Below are positions 26,005-50,200 of a stretch of DNA of 64,000 nucleotides, in pieces. A model generated the notes under the pieces. It had not been told where the DNA came from. It made no database searches and worked only from the letters and a program-made list of their open reading frames with translations. Made by a program: the position numbers and the translations under genes. Numbering within the stretch: position 1 is the first letter of the stretch; each line of letters opens with the position of its first letter. This stretch comes from Stratiolaelaps scimitus (Eukaryota; Arthropoda; Arachnida; Mesostigmata; Laelapidae), in NCBI GenBank assembly GCA_019614645.1, contig JABWDB010000011.1, forward strand, positions 3,397,501-3,461,500, read 5' to 3'.

Positions 26005-26900
26005 TTAGCCAAATCTCGCACATATGTTCAATACAGCTTGGATTGATCCTTGATTCATAATAATGGCGTGGAGGGTTGTTAAAATAGACTGACAGCATCT
26101 GAATGTTTCCAATGATCTTAACGAGTTGTTGAAAAAATTCCAATGCCTTCGTACATATGGTATACTTAGGACTTTGCAACGATTTAGAAAAGATTTAAGA
26201 ACTACTAGCTATTCAATCCAACAATTAGTTCTAATTTTTTTTTAATTTAAGGACCACTTCAGATAGTCTTCCCGATTTTTAATTAATCCATTGTTTGTGC
26301 AGTATTAACAAATCGCCTGTAAATATCTCCTATAAATCGGCACGAACTCGAATCGTGGTGCTTCCACACAGGTAGTAATGATTACTAGCTATATGAGAAT
26401 GTTCTTTTGTCACTACTTATGTCATACCCGAATCAGACAGACCCCCGACCAGCTTCTTGTCCTGGCTGTATTGCCATACCCAGATCGTATAGACCTGCCT
26501 ATATTTATGGGAAGCCAAGCCAACCTCGAGGGTCAGCAGCCTTCTTCGACGACGACGAGCATCGTCGCCAGGTAAACCGCCTCCTCCAACTCAAATATCA
26601 GCCCTCCACCTCCGTTCAACGTGGTTCCCACAGCTCCACTGCTTGCACACACCGCCTATGCGAGGTATATATAGACACAAACAATTGCGAGATAGAGTAG
26701 AGCAACATTGAAATAGGGAGTGTGAACGAAAGTGGCGCTAGTTTCTCTCAATAGCCAAATACTGTTGTGCCGTGGTCTCAGCCGTCGATCGGACGGCGAA
26801 ATTCCCTCAGGGATCAGAGAGGCAAATGGGGATCGGGCGGTCAGACGCGTCGACGTCGGTCAATCGAGCAAAAGTCAACCCGCTGATGCCCGACCAGCGG
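24901..26900. other. AT-rich stretch with long microsatellites
   Basis: No gene is seen. The main content is a compound (TA)34(GA)12 tract at 25135-25226 and further (TA)n tracts at about 25043-25060, 25454-25485 and 25974-26003. Confidence 0.5.
25135..25226. repeat. Compound (TA)n(GA)n microsatellite
   Basis: There are 34 TA units (25135-25202) followed directly by GA units to 25226, with no interruption. Confidence 0.95.
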
Positions 26901-27800
26901 GACCCGTCCACGTATGGCTCGGCCATGCTGTTAACCATGACCGGTGCGATACGGCGTTCGTGTTACACTGATGCCGCTACGTTCGGACGTCGCAGACATA
27001 GAGAAACACGGAGGGAGGGAGGGGGAGAGAGAGAGAGAGAATCACACATACAATGCATGCATGCGTTCTAACGACGACTTTGCCGTATACTCAGCGAGCG
27101 CGTCGCTGCGTCCGACCGGCCGGCCGGCCGGACCTCGACGGGGCGTGTTTGCTCGAGCAGAGGCCCGCGCTCTCTCCCCACTCGGAGGCGCTGAAGGCGT
27201 CGAACGCGGCGCAGCGCAGGGCGACGACGGCGTCGACTGGAATAACAGGCAGCCGAACGAGCCGCTTGCTTCCGCAGACAGCGCTCAGAGTGCGTGTCCG
27301 GCAAGGAGCACTGAACGGCGGCCGCAGATGCTGCAACGTGCGCGGTGCTGTTCGTCGCTAGACTGGCAGGCAGGCAGGCCGGTGTTCATGACATTCATCC
27401 GTTGAATTCGTAAACTTTCCAAGAACGTTCGTGCTCCGGGCGCTGAGCACTCGAGCAGTCGGCAGCGGGTAGGTTAACAGCAGCAGAGCTGAGTGAGCGC
27501 TCGGGTAGCGCGTCGGTGATTTCTCGCACAAATCCGGGCTTTGCTCCGTGACGTGTAGTGGAGTGTCTCTCTAGGTGCAGTGTCTCTTGTTTCACTGGTG
27601 AACAGCGCAGCCAGCCTTTGATCAGCCGGTCGACTGATCAACGGCGTAGCTCGGATATCGATCTCGGTTGTGGATGTGCGCTCTTGTTTGTGGCCGGGAA
27701 ATTGCTGCGGTGTTACGAAGACCGTATAGTGTCCGATCGGTTGCGTGTCTGTGAGGTGCTCAGGTGTGAGGTCTCCACATAGGGAGATTTTCTCTCTCTC
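26900..27800 (+). promoter_or_regulatory. Candidate CpG-dense promoter/5' region of gene A
   Basis: The block is markedly richer in CpG than its surroundings, with a CCGG-repeat core near 27116-27132. It stands 1.3-2 kb before the start codon of gene A and contains possible donors such as TCAG|GTGTGA near 27763. An upstream 5' UTR exon here, spliced to the acceptor at 28822-28823, would fit. No TATA box is obvious, and no transcript evidence is available to me. Confidence 0.3.
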
Positions 27801-27815
27801 TTATTTATTTATTTA

Positions 27816-27885
27816 TTTTTTTTTTATGTTGACCACCCACGACCTTTCGGGTGGCTAGTCCACTAAGACAAAATTACGGAACATG
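27816..27885 (-). mobile_element. Retroposon-like repeat, T-headed copy
   Basis: A T-run is followed by GACCACCCACGACCTT, and a later block GACAAAATTACGGA is shared in the same order with 52329-52474. The T-run suggests a minus-strand copy with an A-tail. Confidence 0.45.
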
Positions 27886-28823
27886 TGATTCATGATTACT
27901 TCGTAATCTCTCTCTTAACCATAATGAAAGAGTTGATAGACAGAAATCGATAACTTCATATTTGTCTGCAGTTGCCTGTATAATAAGTGTGATCTTTTGT
28001 GCCATGTGCAATCGTATCTTTCGCTTGCTTGCTCTGATGTCAGGAACACGCTAAACTACACGCGCCTTGGTGAAATTTTATTGTCCTTTTTTTACGATGT
28101 ATTTTCTTCTAATCACTACCAAGTCATGGACAACTTCTCACTATTCGCAGCCGCTGCCCATTGAGCCTGAGGCTAGATCGATGATGCCACTCTATTCCAT
28201 AGCTTATTCCTATATAAAAATATACTAAAAAGATAACCACTAAAAATCTACGCACCTAATTGTGACAACGACTAGTTTTTCTGCTTAATTCATTTTTCTT
28301 GAGCTACGATCTCGTCATGATCCTGTGTTCGGGTCCTTTGATTCCCCCCCCCCCCTGTTTAAAGGAACATGAAATCAGTTCAGAATCAGCCAAAAGTCTC
28401 TGACGTCCCCTGGGGCTTTCGTTCAGGAGCGGTCTCGCACTACCGAGGCGCAATGAGTGAAGCCCGATGTTTGCCCATGATGAATTTTTGCCTTCGACCT
28501 CTCAATGACAAAGAAAACAGGTGATTTTCCCTCTGATCTTCCTAAGATTCCCAGGAAGATAAATGTTTTATTGGTCTATTAGCAGATCTACGGTTTGGCA
28601 ATTCTTAAGCTCTCTGTTTATAGCCGGGCAGCGGAACAGAGAAATTAGTATTCTGTCTGTTGGCTATGATTTCAGTTTTAGAGTCACACGTAGTTGTCGA
28701 CCTAAACGCGGTGAACGTTGCTGACATTGAGGATTAATTAAACACATATACATATACACACACACAACTCACGCTTGTACTCTCCCACTCATTGGCCATC
28801 GATATATTCAACGTGATTTTCAG

Positions 28824-29104
28824 GTTTCTCGACGATCGACGCGAGCCATCACCGATGCGACGTTCGGGTCGGTGTTAGCGGCTAGCGCGAGCTTACGTGA
28901 GAAAGGAGATATCTATTGAGCGATTATTGCCGGCGATCCCATCGTCATAGGATAGAGAGAACCAGTCATCTGGAGATTCTGGGGTGGGCGTTGAGACCAC
29001 CGCTGCCGCCGCCGCTCTGCCGCTGCTTGGCGACAGGAGGGTGTCAAGTCGGCTGGCGTTATTAAAGAGAGCGGCGAACGTCCGCCGGCTCATTCCGTGC
29101 AGCG
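28824..29104 (+). other. Putative 5' UTR part of the first coding exon of gene A
   Basis: A good acceptor (GATTTTCAG at 28815-28823) precedes this stretch, which runs without another donor-like signal into the start codon. The boundary is inferred only from the acceptor. Confidence 0.35.
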
Positions 29105-40047
<10,943 letters not shown>

Positions 40048-40070
40048 TTCGGGAAAATTGCAGCATGGAG

Positions 40071-40232
40071 AATAAATGAACGCGACCCCGCCTGACGGGA
40101 CTCTGTCGATTTGCTGTGAATGCCAACGAGACACACGGATAGATAAACACACAGCCAATACAGTTCGGCGCGTGCGTCTTCGAATGAAGAACCTTAAGTT
40201 ATTTATGTTTTGTTAACTTATGAAGATCGTCT

Positions 40233-40271
<39 letters not shown>

Positions 40272-40297
40272 TGTAAAATGTATGGTTATTCAATAAA
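40071..40297 (+). terminator. Polyadenylation signals of gene A
   Basis: AATAAA occurs at 40071-40076 (24 bases after the stop codon) and at 40292-40297, beyond a (TA)n tract at about 40235-40268. The second would give a 3' UTR of about 270 bases. Confidence 0.6.
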
Positions 40298-40880
40298 TAC
40301 GACGCACCCGGCTGAAGCTGGTCACAGCCTGTGAATATGGATACAATTAACAGCATCTATTTCAATGTAGTTAAACTAATTTGGTTACACCATATTATAT
40401 TATATATTTCGTGGAAATTTCGGCTTACAGAAGCTTGCTTTATACGAGTTTTTTAGCCGGGACATTTTAAGTGAAGTGCTCGATTCGTCCGTAGGCGTCT
40501 TTTTTGCTCAGCCCCTCAGTGATTTCGGTGTGACATAAACGTCTCGATAGATTCAATTTCTCCACGGAAAACAACTTAGAATAAATTTCTCCATTAGCAA
40601 TAGGTGATTAACTGTTGCAGCCAGTTCATGTAGCTGTATGAAAAAGGGCCTAATTATCTGAGCGGAGGAGGGCTTGATTTCGCGGTGTTCTCGTTCGCGA
40701 CGTTCTGATCAAGATCATACAGGATTTTGTTAGGTTTACGGTCTTCGTCATATATACCGGTGGTGTCATTGTCACTGGTTGCGTGCGCTGTTTTGTTCGG
40801 TCAGTTCATTTTAGGCTGCAGTCGCAAACCTCGGGTGAGACCTTCGCCTTCATAGCAAGGCCGCTACATGAGTTTCGAGG

Positions 40881-40995
40881 GGTAAGGGAAGGCTTTGTTG
40901 ATTCATTAAAGGAACTGCATAGAATGCTTAAGTTCTCTTATATGTCATGCAACGGGATTCGAACCTGCGGCCTCTGGCTTTTTACAGCCAGGGGG
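40881..40995 (-). mobile_element. tRNA-derived SINE, minus strand
   Basis: Read on the minus strand it has the B box GGTTCGAATCCCG, then TGACATATAAGAGAACTTAA, AATGAATCAACAAAGCC and a CCTTACC end. It closely matches the copy at 43671-43812. Confidence 0.75.
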
Positions 40996-43156
40996 TGCAC
41001 GGGTCATGCAAGCACGAAGTTTGTCGTGAGTAGCTAGCCAATATAAGAACACTTCTCCGCTGCTGCATCCTTAAGCAAGTGGTAGAGCCATTGGAAGTGG
41101 TATGGGACTCGCTGGGGCTGGGAGCGTTACTCTTGCTTGAACGTCCACGTTAGGAAAGCTGATTTCTAGGGTTGTCTCGTTGGCTTTTATTCCAGTCATT
41201 TCTCATCTAGGCATACCGCCTGCTCGACACGATGGAACACATGGAACACATTCGTCCTGTGGGCAGTATTCTGCCGTGTGTCTCCCATCCATCTGTCGTA
41301 ACAGACGCATGTATGACGTTTTCGAGGATGCCGACTAATTCGTTGGTTGTACCGACCCTTTCGGCTCTTAGAAACGCCAATCGCGAATTCATCTGAAAGC
41401 GCTACACGACACGAGATCGGGTTGAAGCGCGCTTCTGCTTTGAAGACGTCAATGGCGGTTGTTGACTTGATTATTATCAGTGTTATTCATGCGCATCTCA
41501 CACCAAGTTATCGTGGAATAAACGTAATTAGAACGCATTGAATCTCACATACGATGTTCGAATTATTAGTAGTAAATATACTGTGTGGTAGTTAAACAAA
41601 TCATCATCACTCATTCCCGAAGCATAGTACACCTCCATTGAAGGCTGGACTGAGAGGAGGTCGATCCTATGACCGGTGCTGCCACCTGGCTACCATTATA
41701 GGCTTTTGTTGTTCGAATTCGTGGCGGGCTTTATTCACTGACACGACTTCGTCAAAAATTTACAGATAAATCGAATTTTCTGCGGGCATATTCACTGCTA
41801 ACGCTCAGTCGTTTTTTTTTGCTGAGAGTAGCGATATGAGATATTGCTACTGGAAGTGTCACAGTTCTGAGCTATTTTTTGGAAATGCGACAAACTTTTG
41901 TTACGTTCCCTATAGGGGTGATTTTTGTTGAAAAGCCACCAATACTACGGATGTGTTCGCAAGAAACACATAAGTTCCTTTCGATGTCAGCTACACTCCG
42001 ACCTGTGTCATCCTTTAACCAATAACTAGTCTATAAATGTGTTCGTTCTGTACGATATGATTTTGTACATGAAAAACTCAAATTATTGACACTGGACATG
42101 GTAAACCAGTCCGCAGCTTCTTTATTGTTGTGGTAGCAGTAGTCGAATTAATCGAGACCAACACAATCACGGTACACCGACATTGAAGGCTCCATCAGGC
42201 TGCTGCGATATTCACCTGGCAGTGCGAGCATACCGAACCTGGGACCGCTAGTGCCACCTGGTGGTCATTATGTGATACTATTTTCGATTTAATGGAGGAC
42301 TTCATGGTTTGATACGGATTCGTCGATGAACTTGCACAAACAAAATAACTTTGCATTGGTATATATACTATTAATGAATGGTTGAGGCTCGACCTGGTGA
42401 TAAACCCCCATGCATAGTACTTCACGACGTTCACCAAAACACTTGTGAAACACTTTGCGTATTCGAGTAAATTGGTATTACTATTTGGTATTAACACCAA
42501 GCGAGGCTCTTGATAGAATCTTTAGTGTAAATATATTTACGTAGTCGAGCTAATGTGCTAAACGTTTCGAGATTCGGGGGGGAGGGATTCAGTGGGTAAG
42601 CGGGTTCAGTGGGTTTGAGAGTCCCATTCTGGTGGTAGTGTACAGTTGGGCCACTCAGCGCGTGCGTGCATCAGGCATTCACGTAATTCTCCCGCGAAAA
42701 AATCACCAAGTACACGCGATGATAATATGGATGGTTGACGCCAACAACAGAGGACACGACGCACCGATTGAGTCCCCGAGATGGTTGCGAGAGAATTAGA
42801 CGGGAACTCTTGTCATAAAAAGCGCCCTACCTTCCTCTGTACCATTGGGGCACATTTTGCGCCAGCTGTTCCCACGCTGCGGCTTCGTAAGAACTGGATT
42901 CGGTTCTAGGCAATAGGTACGATGTTCTCTGAGCTGACTTGCAGGTGTTATGCGACAGGTCCCGGCTCTGAACTTTTGGCCATTACGACGGGGAGATGTC
43001 GTTGCCACTTTTGCTTTGTTTTCAACGTTGTTCCAGCTGACAGGAATCCATTGATAATGAGAGAGGATAAAGGAATGCAAAGGTGCTTCAAAGTGTCGGC
43101 CAGGATTTCAGCTCGATCCAATATGTCCGTAGCTCTAGTATAGCAACCCAAGACGC

Positions 43157-43240
43157 TTATAGTAATACCTAAAAAGGTTAAGAGCTGAGGCCTGTCAGAT
43201 AGGGGAACAGCTGAGGGTCAGCTGTTCCAAAAAAAGCAAC
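43157..43240 (+). mobile_element. Short retroposon with A-tail and target-site duplication
   Basis: The body AGTAATACCTAAAAAGGTTA...GGGTCAGCT and an A-run at 43229-43235 are flanked by CCAAGACGC at 43148-43156 and 43244-43252. The duplication can be extended upstream by AGCAAC with a small indel. It is about 90% alike, in opposite orientation, to 61969-62060. Confidence 0.75.
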
Positions 43241-43670
43241 AATCCAAGACGCCGCTCACTACGAGACCACCTACGGGACTGCCTATAGCGGTCAAGGGGT
43301 AGGAATCTGACGGGACGCCTGACGTTTCAGTTCATAGAGCAATGCTGCATTGCCATCATCTTCGGAAAACTATTTCTTCCCACCGGAGACGCAACAGGTA
43401 TTCCCGACTCACCTCGTCTGCTACCCGATGAACGATCAGGGCCGATCGCCTACCGATGACGCAGTCGACCTCTAACAGCTGACGGTTTCCCGTCGACAAG
43501 AACCACTGGCGAAATTGACGCGAAATGTCACCACAATGAATTTTGGCCCACATTATAAAATGTATAACGAAACAAAATGATCTCCACAATTTGTGTGAGC
43601 TACTCAGGACACACACACAGGGGACGTCATCAGATCAGAGACTGCTGCATAATCAGCACCATCATTGCCG

Positions 43671-43812
43671 GTAAGGTAAGGCTTTATTGATTTATTAAAG
43701 GAACTGCATAGAATGCTTAAGTTCTCTTATATGTCATGCAACGGGATTCGAACCTGCGGCCTCCGGCTTTTTACAGCCAGAGACTCAGCCGTAGGCGTGA
43801 ACTCCCTTGCGC
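43671..43812 (-). mobile_element. tRNA-derived SINE, minus strand, near full length
   Basis: On the minus strand it has a tRNA-like head with box A (ACGGCTGAGTCTCTGGCTG), an anticodon-like stem CTGGCTG...AGCC and the B box GGTTCGAATCCCG. These are followed by the unique body and AATAAAGCCTTACCTTAC, a TTACC-type tail. Confidence 0.8.
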
Positions 43813-44168
43813 CATACTACCACACGGGTTTACCATGTGTGTCCAACGTAACTAAAGCCTTCGGTGGCCATCTACTTCGTACCTCGTCAATGACTTGTCG
43901 TCACCTGCCTTCCGGCGCCTTCCGGCTTCGCTTATGGCCCGCATTCGTGTGCAAATCTCTGTGACAATGAAATCGAATGATCTGCTTACAGCAACGGTAG
44001 CAGCAGGCGGCCGACGAGTGATGAAGGAAATCATTCATCCGTCCGAATTTTCGCGTCCGCTCGTTGACTACGCACTTTTGCTGTGGCAGCTGCTATTGTG
44101 ATTATTGTGGTATTAGCGAAGGTCGTCAAAGGCGGCTTCACGGCTGTTGTGGACACGGCGTGGGCGCA

Positions 44169-44238
44169 ATGGCGCCGTCACATCTTCTACTAGCCTTATC
44201 AATATCATGTTTGGTCGTGCCAGGGAGCTGTGAGACAG
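44169..44238 (+). CDS. Gene B exon 1: signal peptide
   Basis: It encodes MAPSHLLLALSISCLVVPGS. The best donor by sequence is GCT|GTGAGA, ending the exon at 44229 as in gene A, but joined to the next acceptor it gives TAG. The donor ACAG|GTGGAC at 44239 keeps the frame (…CET-E). I use the latter. Confidence 0.65.
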
Positions 44239-47200
44239 GTGGACATTTTGGGACCTTCTTTATGCAATTTGCCGTCGGTATCTTTGATCCCGTGTTTTGC
44301 GATATTCAGTTTTTTCGGTGGGAGCGAGGGATAGAACGGAGCTGAAATCTGGTCCTCAAGGGGGCTGTCGCCACTAGCGGGCGTGTCCGCAGCGCCTCCT
44401 CACTTTTGTTGCTTAGGGGTATATCACTTGGTGACGGTGGCTCCATCTCGAGTGCACCCACACTTTGCTCCGGAGAAGGCAGTGGCATTCTGTAGGGCTC
44501 GAAATATGAAATATCCCCATAAGTCTGTTTGCGCTATCGCGCATGGTTGTAGCCGAAGAGCTACAGTGCACATGTCATAATAGAAGGCTAACTCGTCGTC
44601 CACTATTTACGATGTACCTGCCCAGAGACGCTCGGGCCCCCGGAAAACATCCAGTTCGCCCCTATGTCGCGGACACATGTGATACTTGGCTGGGACCCGC
44701 CAAATGGAATTGGAGACTCCAGTCTCTGGTACGACGTCGCCTACTGTCTGCACGAGGCGTGCATGGACCAAACGTTGACCTCGACTCGTCTGAGTCTACA
44801 CAATCTCATTCCCAACACCACCTACTCGGTCAGGATAACTGCGAACAAAAATGGGCCAGATGGGGAACGATCCTCTGGACCGCGAGCTAACAGTACATTC
44901 ACCACCCTCGGACAGGGTATGTGTCATCATAGTTTATGCAGCATAACCTGAAAGGCAGAAGGGAGAGAGAGAGAGAGAGAGAAATGAGAGTAAGGGGTGC
45001 ACACTAAGGCTTACCTATAAAGTAGGCGCCGCGGAGAGACGAACGTATATTTTAGGAAGAACAATTAATGTATCAACCCTATGGGGGTGTATCGTTATTT
45101 GCACATATGTGATCTTGCCTTGGTCTCAGGGAAGTGTGGGTATGTACTCCCAGCATTTCTCGCGGTGGTGCGGCCGTACGAATAAGTGCCGAGAGGTGTT
45201 TTCTGGTGGGTGAAAGGCTTGGGACCCCTTTCAGCCGCCAAAACAAACGAAAAGATATATGCACATCTATTGGAGTTGACCGGGAACTGCTTCTGGTGCA
45301 GGACGAACTTTCTGGGGTCTCTGCGACCAATTCTCACAAGTAGATGTACTCTAAACGAGTATATTTGGGGCTATTATGAACGCTCGCGCCCTTGGCCAAC
45401 GATACAAAGAAGTCCTCCCCCCGCCCAATAAGAGGGGCACATATACTGGGTACTGGGTTTCGCAGGACTTCTGTAAAATGTCGCGCGAATTTATTTAATT
45501 ATGGACGTACGGTTGCTTTTATCTTTGGCCACCCCTCCTAAAGGTCCTCTATATAGGTGGACTAATTTCGTGATGGTTAAATACGCTACCTGAAACCTCA
45601 TAGTCTTATAATAAGAAAAATAGCTCTTCGTATCAGCTTGCCGGATGGCAGACCCCGTCCACGTCAATTTGCCATTCTCCGTTGACAGACCTAATTTCGT
45701 CGATCTGTAGATTATCGCAATGTGAGTGCGATCAAGTCCGATATGGCGCACACCTCGAGCAACTCAATATCTTACCGCATCCGCTGGACGACCCACGCCG
45801 GCTCCATACAGCCGAATGATTATCTTGTGTCCGCCTGTCCGTTGTCAAATACGAGCTGCACGTCTTATCGTACAAGGGAGTTATTCATCGAGTTGAGCTT
45901 GGACTATTTCCGCATCTACAGCATCGTCGTGCGGGCCGATTATCACCTTCCGTTCGACATCGTCGTCAGTGTCAACGCATCGACAAATATCACCGCACCG
46001 GGAACAGGTAAGCGGACGAGGTATTGGCAAAGGACTCGGGCTTCTTCTTCGCCCAGGTAGCTTCGCCCTAGAAATCTTGCGCTTGTCGTCGACGACGGGA
46101 ACAAATCGAATCCGAACGCTAGCCGTACATGCCGCCTCTGTGTGCCTCGGCTCACCGAATCCACGATCGTGGGGAGAGCTGATCGTTCATTCGGTGTAAC
46201 TCACCTGAAATAAGTTCGCGTGCTTTCAACGACAAAGTCGCGCCGTAGCCTAGGTGGCGTAACCGTTTGCGACGGCGCAAATGAGGGATACTCCTTACGA
46301 GCAGCCTGTATCACACTGTGTGCAGTGCGGTGTATTTGTTTCATCTCAGTAGTAGAGTATAAGCGTTAGTAAGGGTGAGGTAAATATGCGTATTGTAGTA
46401 AGTCGGACTAAGGGGAGTTGAGTAACGAATGTACTTAGTCTGAATGGAGTAATGGCGTCATCATTCTGCTGATAAAATTCGGGTGTTTGTGTAGTTTTGT
46501 GTGAGAAACCAACAGGAGGCGCAACTAAATAAGAACGCTCCGGTGTCTAACGCGGACCTATCTGAGAGGTGTTTCAGCGGATTTTGTTCATCTGAACTTG
46601 AACCAACAACTCTATGCCTCCTAATCAGTTGACAAATCATTGCAGAGCCAGGTCCGGTGAGAAATCTCACGGTCGTCGCCGATGCTACGAGTGCGGCATT
46701 GACGTGGAAACCACCTTCGAACGTGCCACTTTCCCTTAGGCCTTTCTCGTATCTGATCAGTGAGCCTACAAAGAACCTTAGTCAAACGACCGACACGGAG
46801 AGTTTCCAGATGCGCGATTTGGCACCTTACCAAGTCTACGAAGTCGGCGTCCGCATGCGGGTGCAATATATCGACGAAGGGTTTCAAGCCCCGAAGACAA
46901 TTTTTACGTTCAGAACCGCTGTAGCGACGCCTGGCCCTGTTCGACACGTGGTAGCTAATCAGGAGCCGGATAAGAACGTGATCTACGTGTCCTGGGATCC
47001 GCCCGCAGCTGACAAGGCAAATGGACCGATCGACCATTACCTTGTGCGACTGTATGACAAGGGGGGCAACAAGATTAACCAAGTGTACGTAGCAATCATG
47101 CACTGATTTTTTTGGGGCTGTTGTTTCGTTTTGTAGAAGCAGGTGCATGATATGCCCCGAGAAGCGCCGGAACTTCCTGCATCGTTTCTGATCTGCCAAA

Positions 47201-50200
47201 AGGGAAAGAATCCCACAATGACTGAGCGTTTTAGTCTGATTGTCGTTGAATTGTCGAATTGCTGTCGTTCCTGTATCAGGTTTTCTTGAGACACACCTAT
47301 TCAGCCCGTTGCAGCTACTCGATATCTCTCGCCGGGGGGTCAACTATACACGCGGGCCGTAACAACTATACGCTTATATAATTTCTACTAGAGAACTAAA
47401 GCAGTGTAAAAACTGCAGTTCCTTTAATAAACAAATAAAGCTTTATCTTACCTTTACCTACCTTTAAAGCTCAGTGTGACATTTGTGTCATTTGCGCCAA
47501 GGAGACATTCATTCCGGAGAAGAGGATTCGGCCCCTTACAGATAACATCGCTGGCGATGTACCTGCGGTGGAGACTTTTCTCGCGTTCTTTGGCTCGGGG
47601 TGGCGAAGTCTAAGCGCGACCATTGCACAAGTTACGACCCGACATCTAATTCGTCCTTGTCCCCTGCCAATTTGGTGCCGTTTTCAGGAAAGTGTTCGAC
47701 AAACCACTGTCGCGTATAGCCGTTCCTTCGTCTGGCGTAGCCGAGTATCGGGTCACTGTGAGCTCTGTCAATGTTGACAGACGGAATAATTCGCTTATCG
47801 GGAACGAGATCTCGTATGAGGTAGAGTTCCAGAGCAAAGGTGATACGCTAGTTTTTATTGTGCCGGGACACGGCGCTGTTCCCTTCGGTGTATACCTCCG
47901 TAGATAGTGGTTGTTTATCGAACCGATCGATATCTACTATTGACATATTTCGTGATAGTTTCATTATACATCAAACGTAGATGACAAACCACAACACTGA
48001 AGCCACTCGAGAACATACAATTTACTGTCTAGTGTCATCAGATGCTGGCCGAGCTAATGGGACCTTTCCTTAACTACCGATCTCTAGGGGGACGTTCATG
48101 CATCTAAATTTTAATTTTGTAATGACGCATTGATACATCAAACGGTGCTCGCACGAAGTACCTGAATACTGATCCTCATGGCTTGGCCTTCGTAGACGCT
48201 TACCGAAGCATGTCAATTATTGACAGAAAGGAAATTGCATGATAGTCCCTTATATAGTGATAGTTTACCCGTAATTCGGTTGTCACAACGCGTTAGAATG
48301 GGGGGACGCGCATAATTGGTGCCTTTACCTTGAAACGTGTTGGCATCCACGGGCCTGGCGATTTTCTCCCTCGAAGAATACTTCAGTAGTTCATATAACA
48401 GGGCAAGCACGTCTTGCGTATTGTTCCAGTTCCACCAGCTACCTGATGCAAAATCGATTACCTGTGGAATGCAGGACATGGCCTAACGCATAGGGTACAC
48501 ATGACTCCCGTGTGATACTACGGAGACTAGACAAGGGGACAAGTCAGCTTCTCGATCACAATGAAGACTGCTCTCTGCGTTAATTGAGAGCTGACTGATA
48601 CTTACGCATTGCATAATTGTAGTTTCAAGGCACACACTGTTTAATTGAACTGAACTGAAATTAACAGTCACGACTAATAATTTTCTCATTAAACTAAGAC
48701 AGTGTGTGTGTGTGTGTGTGCTTGTATTGAAAGAGAATATGTAAGCGTGTGTCCGCAGAATAGTGCTCACGTTCATGGGGCCTGCGCACGAACCAACGAA
48801 CGCTTGTTTGACGTTGTTTTTTGTATATACAGGATTCGGTTCCGTGAGGAACTTCCAGTATGTTCCTTTGTCACCGACAGAGGTACGAGTTGGCTGGGAC
48901 GCTCCGGATGACGCGGCCGGCCTCACGCCGTCATATGACGTCACGTACTGTCTTGAGGGCAAGTGCGAGAAAGCTTCAAATATAAACGGGACTAGCGTGA
49001 CGCTCAAAGCACTCAAACGCGGGGTCACCTACCAGGTGACGATCGATTTGAGCTTGAGTGCATTGGACGGCGCTCGAGTGCGCGGATCAAATCTTACCAA
49101 GGCGGTGAAAACTCTCGATCAGGGCGAGTATTACTCGTAAATCTTTTTTGTTTTTATATTCGAACTCTGTTTGGGGGTGCAAAGACAAGCCAACGTACAA
49201 TTCGTCGTATAAACATTGAAGAAAAAAGCCTACATTTTCAGATTATGCCCCTGTATGGAACATATCGCATATCGAAGGCCAGAGCGGCTCCGCCGAGTTC
49301 CCCCGATACACTATCTCTTGGAAGATGAACGAGACGTTGAGCAGGCCAAGTGATTTCACTGTGTTCGTCTGCTTCTTGGACAAATGCACTATTAACACAA
49401 CGACGAATCACGTCCTTGAGGTGCAGTTGGCCTATTTTCGGACCTATGACATTGTTGTGCAGGCCAACTATCATTTGCCTCTGGACACAGTCGTTAGCAG
49501 AAATGCCTCAGGAGCGCCACTTACTACTCGTGGCAAAGGTGAGTATCCGTCTGACTCCGCGCACCGTGTTGTCAACACGAGTATCGTACTTCGAGATACT
49601 TCCAGTGTTTCGAATGGGTTTTCCGTAGCGGGGCTAAGCCTTCGGCTCGTAGAAGCTCATGCACCCTCACTGGGATCTAGACGGTTCCCACTGATAGAAG
49701 GGAGCTGGCGGCGGTTGTACGAATGTTTGAATGCGACCAAAGCCGAATCCGCTCATGAGGAGCACTAGAAAGAAAAGCACTAAAAAGATCAAAGCCGAGG
49801 ACTTGAAACCGTAAGGTTTCCGGTTCGAATCCCGCACGACACATGGGGTTTGAAGCAATACGAATGCAGCTCTGTGGCCAACCATGGCCCACGTAGCACC
49901 ATCCCCATCGAAGGTCAAAAACAAGCATAAGAAAAACGTCAATCCGACTCCTCGGCGCGGTGGCTTGGACGGCTAAGTCTCTGGCTGTCGAAAGCCAGAG
50001 GCACCGGGTTCGAACCCCGCTGCGTGACATACAAGAGAGCTTAAGCATTGTGAAATTGCAGCTCCTTGAACCAACCAATCAAGCTTAACCCTTTACCCTC
50101 GATCTTATCGCCCAATAAGCGCACACATCTTTCCGTTTTGATTACAGAGCTCAACCCGGTCAGGAATATCAGCTCAAACGTAACCTCGACAAGTGCCAGT

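Larger units (their letters stand above)
40313..44168. other. Intergenic spacer between genes A and B
   Basis: No exon is found. It holds two minus-strand SINEs, a young retroposon at 43157-43240, and two related stretches near 41660-41700 and 42235-42275 that share a TGCCACCTGG...CATTAT pattern and may be another SINE family. The last 100 bases before the gene B start codon should contain its 5' UTR. Confidence 0.5.

Noticed and set aside
46621..47343. 240-codon open frame on the minus strand
   Set aside because: It is antisense to exon 4 of gene B, whose sense frame is clearly FN3 with correct splice sites.
49953..50030. Possible functional tRNA gene
   Set aside because: The arms are imperfect, and the sequence continues into the SINE body shared with other copies, so it is a SINE head.
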